From: an uncultured bacterium
GTDB lineage: Bacteria > Bacteroidota > Bacteroidia > CAILMK01
Assembly (NCBI GenBank): GCA_903835275.1
Contig: CAILMK010000254.1
Span: 1 to 6,951 of the forward strand
DNA length: 6,951 nucleotides
Direction of reading: 5' to 3'
This document shows positions 1 through 5,583 of this stretch, piece by piece. The first letter of the stretch is position 1. Each line of letters begins with the position of its first letter. The position numbers were made by a program, and so were the translations under genes. A model generated the notes under the pieces. The model was given only the letters and a program-made list of their open reading frames with translations, was not told the origin of the DNA and ran no database searches.

Positions 1-2
1 GC

Positions 3-107
3 GCTATCTGCGGAATAGAATTCAATGTAAAAAGCTGGAAAGATATAGATACCGCTCCCGGGAAATGTTTCATCTTCCAATCACCGAAGAAAAATCTGTT
101 GGGATAA
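3..107 (+). CDS. possible 3' end of an unidentified protein, cut by the window edge
   Basis: From the left edge, frame 3 is open for 34 codons to a TAA at 105-107. The peptide ends FIFQSPKKNLLG and contains NVKSWKDIDTAPGKC, a mix of residues that reads like ordinary protein. I do not recognise the family. Frame 2 is also open (2-154), but it gives a basic, arginine-rich sequence that looks less natural. The placement fits: the frame stops about 75 bp before a terminator-like hairpin shared with the converging LRR gene. Which frame is coding cannot be decided from so short a piece. Confidence 0.35.
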   Translation, partial: AICGIEFNVKSWKDIDTAPGKCFIFQSPKKNLLG

Positions 108-183
108 AAGAAAGACCTCCCTTACCTACGATCATTTTCTATTTCTGTTTTAAGTAAAACAAATACTATTTTACAAAAACAAA

Positions 184-209
184 AAAGGCCACCCTTGCGG
201 GCAGCCTTT
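184..209 (-). terminator. rho-independent terminator of the LRR gene
   Basis: Read on the minus strand, AAAGGCTGCCC pairs with GGGTGGCCTTT around a GCAA tetraloop. The 11-bp stem contains two G-U wobbles and runs straight into a T-rich tract (TTTTTTTGTTTTTG). It lies about 25 bp past the LRR stop codon. On the plus strand the two wobble positions become C-A and A-C mismatches, so the same hairpin should end plus-strand transcripts less well. It could still act weakly for a gene ending at 107. Confidence 0.75.
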
Positions 210-231
210 CTATATTTATATCCAAAATCTT

Positions 232-1842
232 TTAATCCTGGAAAATGATCTTTGTTTTTGGCAGCATCTTGTAAAGGTTGGATTTTTCCCTGCCATCGGC
301 GGGAGCACTTGGTGCACCACCCATGTTTGTGCTGGATTTAATTACCAGTTCGTCCAAACCTTTCAATTCATTCAGTGACGGTATAATGAAGCGCAAAGCA
401 TCCGAAGGAATAGCAAGCCTTCTCAAGGTCCTTGCTTTTTGTAGCGCCGAACCCAGTTCATTGTAGTCCCTTAATTGCATTCTTGATAAGTCAAGGTCCT
501 GCAAGCTACCTACAGTCAATAACTCGGAAGGAAGTGTCTTAAATGCAGCACCGAAAATAAGTCCGCGCGGCTGTAAAGCCATCATGGATTCTATAGTGAT
601 TTTGGTATCCGTTACATACAAATACAGATCCTTTTGTCCTTTCAAAAAGTCTTCACATATCTTGCGGTATTTAATGGTCAGTGAAGGCTTGCCGGGCATT
701 CCCGTCAGCACCTGGTAGATATTACGGTAATCGTCATCCTTCTGGCCATAGACATTCCATACCTTGAGGGATTTTATAGCCCCGAATCCCATGGGACGAG
801 GTGTACCGGTTTTACCTGTAAGCAAACCTGAAATTTCAAGTTTCTCCAATCTATTCAGTTTTCCAAACTCAGCAAAATCCTCGTATTTCATGAAAGCATT
901 CGGAAAATCAACTTCCCTGATATTAGGCAATTTGCCAATAATATCCTTAATGGTAGTGCTTTGCAACATAGCTGATTCAACAACTATTTTAGCAAGGTTA
1001 GTAAGTTTATCCAATCCGCTTGGAAGGTTTGGATTCCTGTTGTTAAGGTACAATTCGCGAAGATTCTTAAACTCAGGTATTGCATTGGCACCTGTTTCAA
1101 AAATAACAATCCCCATACTGCTCATACTGGCTGGCAAGGCTTGAACCATCGCATCATTGAGGCGTAGTTCCTTCAAGGATTTTAAAGCGCTTATACTTTC
1201 AGGGATTGTGTTTATGGCATTGCTATTAAGATCCAGTACCTTTAGGTTTGCCAACTTGTTTATATCAGCAGGAATTTTTGAAATTCCAAGGTTATGCAAG
1301 TGCAATTCTGTAAGATTTGCAAGACTCAGGACGCCCTCACTAATCTCAGCACCTTTACCTGCAGGCATAGACGGAGGAGCCATTGGCATAGGAGGTGGCG
1401 GCACATCATCAGGCATATCAGCACGCATTTGCGGCATCATTGGCCTTTGCGGTTCCGGACCATTTATTTCAAGGTATTGCAAGTTGGAAAGTTTTTGAAT
1501 TCCATCGGGAATTTTACCATCTCCGCTCAAAATAAGTTTATAAACCTTGGCGGGGCTTTTCATCGCTTCATCAATAGCTGTGAAAACCGGTTCCTTTGAT
1601 AAAGCTACGGAATCCAGCAGTTTTCCAGCTGGAGCTCCGGGTTTCATCGCGGCCTGATTGCCCGGGGCATGACTTCCCGGTGCAGGCGGGGTATGAGGAT
1701 TGGGTTGTCTTTGCCCGGGAGCATTTTGATTCATCTGTGGCTTCGGCATCGGTTGCGATCCCGAGGCATTCTGTGCCCCGGCACCGATGTAGCTAAGCAT
1801 CCCGGCAGTAAAAATAAATAAGTGTAATTTTTTCATATTCAT
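232..1842 (-). CDS. exported leucine-rich-repeat protein with proline-rich segments
   Basis: A 536-aa protein. Residues 1-23 form a Sec signal peptide: a KK n-region, a hydrophobic stretch, and AGA before Q24 as a likely signal-peptidase I site. There is no lipobox cysteine. Residues 31-73 are rich in Pro, Gln, Gly and Met. LRR units follow: a first near 113-128, then about 173-290 with the LxxLxxLxLxxNxIxxIP pattern (for example LANLKVLDLNSNAINTIP), and more degenerate units near 305-340 and 432-500. A second Pro/Met-rich stretch (129-162) interrupts the array after the first unit. No catalytic domain, transmembrane anchor or type IX sorting domain is seen. LRR proteins of this kind usually bind proteins, here probably in the periplasm or outside the cell, but the ligand is unknown. 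The ATG at 1842 and one two codons later (MKK) are both possible starts. The gene is monocistronic, with its own terminator, and divergent from hpt. The family call is firm; the role is inference. Confidence 0.85.
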   Translation of the reverse strand: MNMKKLHLFIFTAGMLSYIGAGAQNASGSQPMPKPQMNQNAPGQRQPNPHTPPAPGSHAPGNQAAMKPGAPAGKLLDSVALSKEPVFTAIDEAMKSPAKVYKLILSGDGKIPDGIQKLSNLQYLEINGPEPQRPMMPQMRADMPDDVPPPPMPMAPPSMPAGKGAEISEGVLSLANLTELHLHNLGISKIPADINKLANLKVLDLNSNAINTIPESISALKSLKELRLNDAMVQALPASMSSMGIVIFETGANAIPEFKNLRELYLNNRNPNLPSGLDKLTNLAKIVVESAMLQSTTIKDIIGKLPNIREVDFPNAFMKYEDFAEFGKLNRLEKLEISGLLTGKTGTPRPMGFGAIKSLKVWNVYGQKDDDYRNIYQVLTGMPGKPSLTIKYRKICEDFLKGQKDLYLYVTDTKITIESMMALQPRGLIFGAAFKTLPSELLTVGSLQDLDLSRMQLRDYNELGSALQKARTLRRLAIPSDALRFIIPSLNELKGLDELVIKSSTNMGGAPSAPADGREKSNLYKMLPKTKIIFQD

Positions 1843-1865
1843 AATTCTCTCATTAAAATTTCAGG

Positions 1866-1873
1866 CAAATTAA
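1866..1873 (-). promoter_or_regulatory. possible -7 box for the LRR gene
   Basis: The minus strand reads TTAATTTG, one mismatch from the Bacteroidota -7 consensus TAnnTTTG. The implied leader to the ATG at 1842 is about 20 nt. A TTGG lies about 20 bp upstream and could serve as a -33 element. The sequence is AT-rich, so a chance match is possible. Confidence 0.3.
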
Positions 1874-1940
1874 CATAATTTAGAACTCTAAAGCCAATGC
1901 GTTTTCATTCATTTTCTTACAACGCTTCGTTGATTAAGTG

Positions 1941-1948
1941 TAAATTTG
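1941..1948 (+). promoter_or_regulatory. -7 box of the hpt promoter
   Basis: TAAATTTG matches TAnnTTTG exactly. Transcription would start near 1953-1956, giving a leader of about 20 nt to the ATG at 1975. That start point is downstream of the in-frame ATG at 1897, which supports the shorter protein. No convincing -33 TTTG is seen at the usual distance. Confidence 0.5.
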
Positions 1949-1974
1949 ATTACAATATTCATACCAATATAATC

Positions 1975-2520
1975 ATGCGCGAAGGAGATGATGCTATAAA
2001 AGTACTTGATAAAGAATTTGTTAAGCATATAAACAGTGATAAAATCCAGGCAAAGGTCATTGAAATATCAGGCAGGATCCAGGCAGATTATTCGAAAAAA
2101 AATCCTCTTTTTATTGTCGTGTTAAATGGCGCTTTCCGCTTTGCAGCGGATATAATCAGGAATCTGGACATGGAATGCGAAATATCTTTCGTCAAAATTT
2201 CATCCTATAAAGGCGACGCATCCTCTGGCGAAACGGAGTTTTTAATCGGATTGAATGAAAATATAACCGGGAGATATGTCATTATTATTGAAGATATTGT
2301 TGATTCCGGACTGACCATGTACCGGCTCATTTCCAAATTAAGCAAGTCAAAACCTGCCGATATCCGCATTGCTTCCCTCCTGCTCAAGCCTGCCGCCCTC
2401 CAAAGAAACATTAAGGTGGATTATCCCGGATTTGAGTGCGAAACAAAATTCCTGATTGGGTATGGTTTGGATTATGATGGCAAGGGCAGGGAGTTGAATG
2501 ATATTTATATGGCGGTGTAG
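1975..2520 (+). CDS. hpt: hypoxanthine phosphoribosyltransferase
   Basis: A 181-aa type I phosphoribosyltransferase that transfers phosphoribose from PRPP to hypoxanthine or guanine (IMP/GMP) in cytoplasmic purine salvage. Visible motifs: the PPi-binding loop VVLNGAF (48-54); the flexible-loop SY pair (77-78), which covers the active site; the PRPP motif IIIEDIVDSGLT (103-114) with the acidic pair E106-D107; K138-P139, the usual lysine contacting the purine O6; and the C-terminal GYGLDYDGKGR (162-172) around the base and Mg site. The frame is open back to an ATG at 1897, but the 26 extra residues are not family-like and a TAnnTTTG box sits inside that stretch, so 1975 is preferred. The resulting length is usual for bacterial Hpt. 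It is followed by a terminator and then, beyond a repeat element, by adk; hpt-adk-obgE is a familiar order in Bacteroidota. Ends in TAG. Confidence 0.93.
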   Translation: MREGDDAIKVLDKEFVKHINSDKIQAKVIEISGRIQADYSKKNPLFIVVLNGAFRFAADIIRNLDMECEISFVKISSYKGDASSGETEFLIGLNENITGRYVIIIEDIVDSGLTMYRLISKLSKSKPADIRIASLLLKPAALQRNIKVDYPGFECETKFLIGYGLDYDGKGRELNDIYMAV

Positions 2521-2547
2521 AGGCTTTTTCTAATTCTAAGTGTGATC

Positions 2548-2586
2548 AAGGAAATTGAATCATCAATTGCTTCCTTTTTCTTTTTT
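2548..2586 (+). terminator. probable rho-independent terminator after hpt
   Basis: AAGGAAATTGA (2548-2558) pairs with TCAAT (2563-2567) and TTCCTT (2571-2576), with a 3-nt bulge (TGC) and an ATCA loop. A T-rich tract (TTTTTCTTTTTTC) follows. It starts 27 bp after the hpt stop. The stem is AT-rich and bulged, so efficiency is uncertain. Confidence 0.55.
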
Positions 2587-2614
2587 CTTGATAAAAAAGA
2601 AACAAAAAATCAAG
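2587..2614 (+). repeat. left terminal inverted repeat
   Basis: 28 bp, CTTGAT to TCAAG with an A-rich centre. The arm is itself partly palindromic (CTTGAT/ATCAAG). It abuts the T-tract of the hpt terminator. Its mate is at 2881-2910. Confidence 0.65.
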
Positions 2615-2652
2615 GCTCTGAATGAAATAGCTAAAAATCTTCCCGCCCGCAG

Positions 2653-2940
2653 CTAAACAAAACCAAACTCGCTGCTTGAATCATCACTAACTTGAGCTTC
2701 TAAATGCTCAGACAAGGTTTTGTTTTTAACGCCCAACCCTTCAAGATTTTTTAGGCTATTTAATTCAAGGCCTTTCTGAAACTCAAAATCTATTTTTAAA
2801 TTTTCGAAGAAAATTGGGAAGCGTTGGGCATGACGCGCTTTGCTGGGTCGCGTTGGATTTGAGGGAGGGAGTCGGCGCGTCTTGATTTTTTTGTTACTTT
2901 TTTCATCAAGGGAAAAAGTAAGGCTAAGTAAAATCCTGAC
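2653..2940 (-). other. 95-codon open frame without a usual start, inside the repeat element
   Basis: Read on the minus strand, the frame is open from just after a TAG (2943-2941) to a TAG at 2655-2653. It has no ATG or GTG; two late TTG codons are the only common alternative starts. Segments such as HAQRFPIFFENLKIDFEF, LELNSLKNLEGLGVKNKTL and DDSSSEFGFV look like real protein and include a leucine-spaced stretch. In another frame an ATG at 2906-2904 starts MKKVTKKSRRADS and runs 36 codons. The two frames meet at an A7 run (2892-2886 read on the minus strand). The frame may be a decayed or frameshifted gene, a coding relic carried by the repeat, or chance. I do not recognise a family. Confidence 0.35.
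2881..2910 (-). repeat. right terminal inverted repeat
   Basis: 30 bp, the inverted mate of 2587-2614. On the minus strand it reads CTTGATG, six As, GTAAC, seven As, TCAAG. It contains the ATG and A7 run described for the open frame inside the element. Confidence 0.65.
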
Positions 2941-2955
2941 CTAAAGCATAGGTCA
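2937..2955. promoter_or_regulatory. perfect inverted repeat upstream of adk, operator-like
   Basis: TGACCTA-AAGCA-TAGGTCA: two perfect 7-bp arms with a 5-nt centre, about 70 bp before the adk start and just outside the repeat element. The form fits a dimeric repressor site or a small RNA hairpin. No T-run follows on the plus strand, so it is not a terminator for that strand. The binding protein is unknown. Confidence 0.35.
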
Positions 2956-3013
2956 AGGCATACATTATCCACCCAAAATCCGTAACTTGCACCCTTATTT
3001 ATTACCGGAATAT

Positions 3014-3021
3014 TTATTTTG
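3014..3021 (+). promoter_or_regulatory. possible -7 box of adk
   Basis: TTATTTTG is one mismatch from TAnnTTTG and ends exactly 4 nt before the adk ATG at 3026. The same 4-nt spacing occurs at the 80-aa gene and at the ABC-F gene. If it is used, the mRNA would be leaderless or nearly so. Confidence 0.4.
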
Positions 3022-3025
3022 TATC

Positions 3026-3613
3026 ATGCTTAATATCATCTTATTCGGCCCTCCGGGCGCAGGCAAAGGCACTCAATCTGAAAAATTGATCCACCAATAT
3101 GGGCTTCATCACCTATCCACAGGGGATCTTTTACGCTCGGAAATTGCAGCAAATACGCCTTTGGGACTGGAAGCAAAGAAATTCATGGATGAGGGGCAGT
3201 TAGTTCCTGATTCCGTGGTGATTGGCATGATAGAAAACAAACTGGATGCAAATCCAAATGCTGCAGGATTCATTTTTGATGGATTCCCGCGCACAGTGGC
3301 ACAAGCCATTGCGCTGGATGAACTGCTCATCAAACACGGTCACCCTATTGCTGCGATGGTAGCTATGGAAGTGCCACATCCTGAACTGGTGGCGCGCCTC
3401 ATCAACCGCGGACTCACCTCCGGCAGAAGTGATGATACCGAAGAGGTCATCAATAAAAGAATCCAGGAATACGAAAATAAAACACGCCCGGTTGCTCATC
3501 ATTATGAAGGGCAACATAAATACTCTCCAATCAATGGCATTGGGGAAATAGAAGAAGTTTTTAACCGCATTATTGAAGCGATCAATAATGCCAAATCAAA
3601 TGTGACTGCATAG
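3026..3613 (+). CDS. adk: adenylate kinase
   Basis: A 195-aa cytoplasmic kinase that interconverts ATP + AMP and 2 ADP. Visible motifs: P-loop GPPGAGKGT (8-16); AMP-site HLSTGDLLR (29-37), with R37 expected to contact AMP; DGFPR (85-89); and R124, R128, R134, R145 and R154 at family arginine positions. The LID between 128 and 146 is short (RGLTSGRSDDTEEVI) and has no zinc cysteines, as in the short Bacteroidota form. The frame extends upstream to a TTG at 2987, but the added 13 residues precede the conserved MLNIILFGPPG start and a promoter-like box lies inside them, so the ATG at 3026 is chosen. The gene ends in tandem stops (TAG TAA). obgE follows 52 bp downstream on the same strand, with only a weak hairpin between, so the two may be co-transcribed. 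Confidence 0.95.
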   Translation: MLNIILFGPPGAGKGTQSEKLIHQYGLHHLSTGDLLRSEIAANTPLGLEAKKFMDEGQLVPDSVVIGMIENKLDANPNAAGFIFDGFPRTVAQAIALDELLIKHGHPIAAMVAMEVPHPELVARLINRGLTSGRSDDTEEVINKRIQEYENKTRPVAHHYEGQHKYSPINGIGEIEEVFNRIIEAINNAKSNVTA

Positions 3614-3615
3614 TA

Positions 3616-3639
3616 AAAGCTGCGTTTAAGGGCAGTTTT
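3616..3639 (+). terminator. weak hairpin between adk and obgE
   Basis: AAAGCTGC (3616-3623) and GCAGTTTT (3632-3639) form an 8-bp stem with one G-U pair and an 8-nt loop; the trailing Ts belong to the stem. The stem is weak, so partial termination or an mRNA-processing hairpin within an adk-obgE transcript is more likely than a full stop. Confidence 0.3.
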
Positions 3640-3665
3640 CTCCGTCACGTTTTTATTCATTATCT

Positions 3666-4658
3666 GTGTCCGATACTAATTTCATAGACTACGTCAAGAT
3701 CTGCTGCCGTTCCGGTAAGGGCGGCAAAGGCTGTACTCACTTTTTCCGCGATAAAATGAACGATAAGGGCGGTCCCGATGGCGGCGATGGCGGGAGGGGC
3801 GGTAATATTATCCTTGTGGGGAATAAACAGCTCTGGACGCTCCTCCATTTAAAATACCGTAAGCACGTTATTGCTGATGAAGGTGAAAACGGCAGCAAAA
3901 GCGGTAAAACCGGAAAAAGCGGTGAGGACATGTTCCTTGAAGTACCGCTTGGTACCATAGCAAAGGATGCTGAAACCGGCGAGATCATGTTTGAAATTAC
4001 CCATGACGGGGAAACTAAAATACTTACGCAAGGAGGTCGCGGCGGACTGGGCAACCAGCATTTCAAATCGCCTACCAAGCAAATGCCACAGTATGCCCAA
4101 CCTGGAGAACCCGGTAAGGAAGAGTGGAAAATCCTTGAACTAAAAGTTCTTGCCGATGTTGGTTTGGTAGGATTTCCGAATGCTGGAAAATCAACCTTGC
4201 TTTCGGTAATTTCTGCGGCAAGACCGAAAATAGCTAATTATGCATTTACTACTCTGGTTCCGAATCTGGGGGTCGTGGAATACCGCGATTTTAAATCCTT
4301 CATCATGGCGGATATTCCGGGTATCATAGAAGGAGCCTCTGAAGGGAAAGGATTGGGAGTACGTTTTCTCAGGCATATAGAACGTAATTCCATTTTGCTC
4401 TTCATGATTGCTGCTGACAGCAAGGATATAAACGCCGAGTATGAAGTTTTGCTGAATGAACTGGAGAAATTCAATCCGCATTTATTGCACAAGGAAAGAA
4501 TGCTTGCCATCACAAAATCCGATATGCTGGATAATGAACTGATGAAAGAAATTGCGAAAACTCTTCCTAAGATACCATCGGTATTTATTTCCTCCGTTAC
4601 AGGTTTTGGAATTCCTGAATTGAAGGATATGCTGTGGGAGAGGTTGAATCGCGAATAA
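3666..4658 (+). CDS. obgE: Obg-family GTPase, ribosome assembly
   Basis: A 330-aa Obg/CgtA GTPase that binds the 50S subunit during late assembly and links it to GTP/ppGpp levels. The glycine-rich Obg domain covers about 1-158 ([38 protein letters not shown]). The G domain follows: G1 GFPNAGKST (169-177), switch I region [11 protein letters not shown] (192-202), switch [11 protein letters not shown] (216-224), G4 TKSD (283-286) where NKxD is usual, and G5 SSVTG (309-313). There is no C-terminal OCT domain, so this is the short form, as in many Bacteroidota. The start is GTG: translation from it gives the conserved N-terminus, an in-frame TAA lies at 3627-3629, and no ATG precedes the conserved region. 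No Shine-Dalgarno sequence is visible, which is normal for the phylum. It follows adk by 52 bp, probably on a shared transcript. Ends in TAA. Confidence 0.95.
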   Translation: MSDTNFIDYVKICCRSGKGGKGCTHFFRDKMNDKGGPDGGDGGRGGNIILVGNKQLWTLLHLKYRKHVIADEGENGSKSGKTGKSGEDMFLEVPLGTIAKDAETGEIMFEITHDGETKILTQGGRGGLGNQHFKSPTKQMPQYAQPGEPGKEEWKILELKVLADVGLVGFPNAGKSTLLSVISAARPKIANYAFTTLVPNLGVVEYRDFKSFIMADIPGIIEGASEGKGLGVRFLRHIERNSILLFMIAADSKDINAEYEVLLNELEKFNPHLLHKERMLAITKSDMLDNELMKEIAKTLPKIPSVFISSVTGFGIPELKDMLWERLNRE

Positions 4659-4765
4659 TTCAGTAAACAGTTAACGAAATGCACTCTGTCATTCAGGAGC
4701 AATCTTGCCACTGCAAGTGACGAATTTAAGAAGACGTAGGAAATCTAAATTCCAATCTAAAATAT

Positions 4766-4773
4766 TATATTTG
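4766..4773 (+). promoter_or_regulatory. -7 box for the small-protein/nucleotidyltransferase pair
   Basis: TATATTTG matches TAnnTTTG exactly and is followed by CGTT and the ATG at 4778. The predicted transcription start falls on or next to the start codon. It gives the pair its own promoter, separate from obgE. Confidence 0.5.
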
Positions 4774-4777
4774 CGTT

Positions 4778-5020
4778 ATGGCAAATAAAAAGAAGCCTGT
4801 AATAGCAGAAGAACCTGAGATAAGCTATTCTGCTACCACTGAGAAAAAAGGACTCCGAGTGTTTTCTTCTTTTGAAGAAGAACAAGCAGCCACTTATCAA
4901 TACTGGGCAAGCCTCACCCCTATTGAGCGTTTAAGAGAGCATTACATTTTGATAACGTCAATATATGCCGAAGAACTTAAACATAATCACCCGAACAATC
5001 GAATTTACTTTGATTCATGA
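4778..5020 (+). CDS. 80-aa protein of unknown function, partner of a nucleotidyltransferase
   Basis: I do not recognise a named family. The protein is soluble, with no signal peptide or membrane segment. Residues 1-25 are charged and probably disordered (MANKKKPVIAEEPE). Residues 28-70 look helical: VFSSFEEEQAATYQYWASL, then the short motif LTPIERL, then HYILITSIYAEEL. The SFEEE...LTPxERL layout resembles small proteins I associate, from memory, with minimal nucleotidyltransferase genes in Bacteroidota. Its TGA stop overlaps the next gene's ATG (ATGA), so the two are translationally coupled and probably made in fixed ratio. It could be an antitoxin, a regulatory subunit or a target of the enzyme. 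No HEPN RxxxxxH motif is present and no DNA-binding fold is obvious. The promoter box ends 4 nt before the ATG. Confidence 0.75.
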   Translation: MANKKKPVIAEEPEISYSATTEKKGLRVFSSFEEEQAATYQYWASLTPIERLREHYILITSIYAEELKHNHPNNRIYFDS

Positions 5021-5499
5021 ATTTTCTCCTGCCAAGCCATAAAGCTTTATTAATTGAATTAATAAACGCAAAAATTGAATTCATTCTTGTTGGTGGTTAT
5101 GCGGTTATATTTCATGGATATTTGCGAACGACAGGTGATATGGATCTTTGGCTTAAACCGGATAATTCTTCGCGTGATAAATTATTGCCATTATTGAAAA
5201 AAACAGGCATTGAAGAAGCTGATTTGAGCGTTTTCAAGGACCTTGATTTCAATAAAATGATTGCATTTCATCTAGGTCAATCACCTGAAAGGATTGATTT
5301 TCTAACCAAATTGTCCGGACTTAATTTTGATGACGCTTATAAATACAGTTCGATTTTACCACTTGGAGAACTTGAAGTACATGTGCTAAAATTAAACGAC
5401 CTAATTTTGAATAAGTTAAGTAGCAACCGGATGAAGGACAAAGCTGATGTCGAAGAATTGCAAAAAATATCTTCATCATCAAGAAGAAAAATTAGTTAA
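5017..5499 (+). CDS. minimal nucleotidyltransferase (MNT/AbiEii-like)
   Basis: A 160-aa protein with the polymerase-beta-type nucleotidyltransferase core. GGYAVIFHG (26-34) is the GG-containing nucleotide loop, T39-G-D41-M-D43 supplies two metal-binding aspartates, and D94 in ERIDFL is a likely third carboxylate. A C-terminal signature, LNDLILNKLSSNRMKDKADV (126-145), resembles the K...R.KD..DV ending of MNT/DUF6036-type proteins. The catalytic residues look intact. Such enzymes transfer NMP groups to proteins or RNA; relatives include AbiEii toxins (type IV) and MNT antitoxins (type VII), while others are uncharacterised. The substrate here is not known. It overlaps the upstream 80-aa gene by 4 nt. 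The family call is good; a toxin-antitoxin or defence role is inference only. Ends in TAA after a basic, serine-rich tail. Confidence 0.85.
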   Translation: MNFLLPSHKALLIELINAKIEFILVGGYAVIFHGYLRTTGDMDLWLKPDNSSRDKLLPLLKKTGIEEADLSVFKDLDFNKMIAFHLGQSPERIDFLTKLSGLNFDDAYKYSSILPLGELEVHVLKLNDLILNKLSSNRMKDKADVEELQKISSSSRRKIS

Positions 5500-5571
5500 T
5501 CATCCTATCCATTACTTCAATTTGAGCTCTTTTCATTGGCTACTGATGACTTCATACTGCCAACTCTTCCG

Positions 5572-5579
5572 TAACTTTG
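5572..5579 (+). promoter_or_regulatory. -7 box of the ABC-F gene
   Basis: TAACTTTG matches TAnnTTTG exactly, followed by CAGT and the ATG at 5584. As with the 80-aa gene and adk, the box ends 4 nt before the start codon, which implies a leaderless or near-leaderless mRNA. Confidence 0.5.
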
Positions 5580-5583
5580 CAGT

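Larger units (their letters stand above)
2587..2910. repeat. intergenic element bounded by imperfect terminal inverted repeats
   Basis: This fills most of the 505-bp gap between hpt and adk. The left end (2587-2614) and the reverse complement of the right end (2881-2910) share the frame CTTGAT-A6-G-(A/T)AAC-A6/7-TCAAG, differing by one substitution and two single-base indels. Inside lie further inverted pairs: AAACAAAACC (2655-2664) with GGTTTTGTTT (2716-2725), and GCCCAACCCTTC (2731-2742) with GAAGCGTTGGGC (2818-2829, one mismatch). No transposase gene and no clear target-site duplication are visible. This architecture suits a non-autonomous dispersed repeat; I have an unverified impression of similar AAAAAATCAAG-flanked blocks between genes in Bacteroidota. 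Transcribed, it could fold into an extended hairpin. Copy number cannot be seen from one window. Confidence 0.6.

Noticed and set aside
2..154. Alternative frame-2 open stretch at the left edge
   Set aside because: Its composition is arginine-rich and irregular, and it runs further into the AT-rich spacer. The frame-3 tail ending at 107 looks more protein-like, though neither is proven.
764..1498. Plus-strand open frames of about 110-125 codons opposite the LRR gene
   Set aside because: They have no recognisable domains and mirror a long minus-strand gene with a signal peptide and clear LRR pattern, so they are antisense shadows.
2987..3025. TTG start that would lengthen adenylate kinase by 13 residues
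   Set aside because: The conserved N-terminus begins at the ATG at 3026, and the promoter-like box lies within the extension.
4029..4037. AAGGAGGTC inside obgE, a perfect Shine-Dalgarno-like string
   Set aside because: It encodes the conserved QGGRGG stretch, no start codon or new gene follows, and Bacteroidota rarely use this signal.
3737..4100. Minus-strand open frames opposite the Obg glycine-rich domain, rich in proline and serine
   Set aside because: They are the reverse reading of Gly codons (GGC/GGT) in a conserved protein, not separate genes.
4706..4724. Short hairpin CTTGC-CACT-GCAAG after obgE as a terminator
   Set aside because: The stem is only 5 bp and no T-run follows. It does not support a terminator call.
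4916..4950. Possible HEPN catalytic motif in the 80-aa protein (ERLREHY)
   Set aside because: The R-to-H spacing (RLREH or REH) does not fit Rx4-6H, and the protein is short for a HEPN helical bundle.
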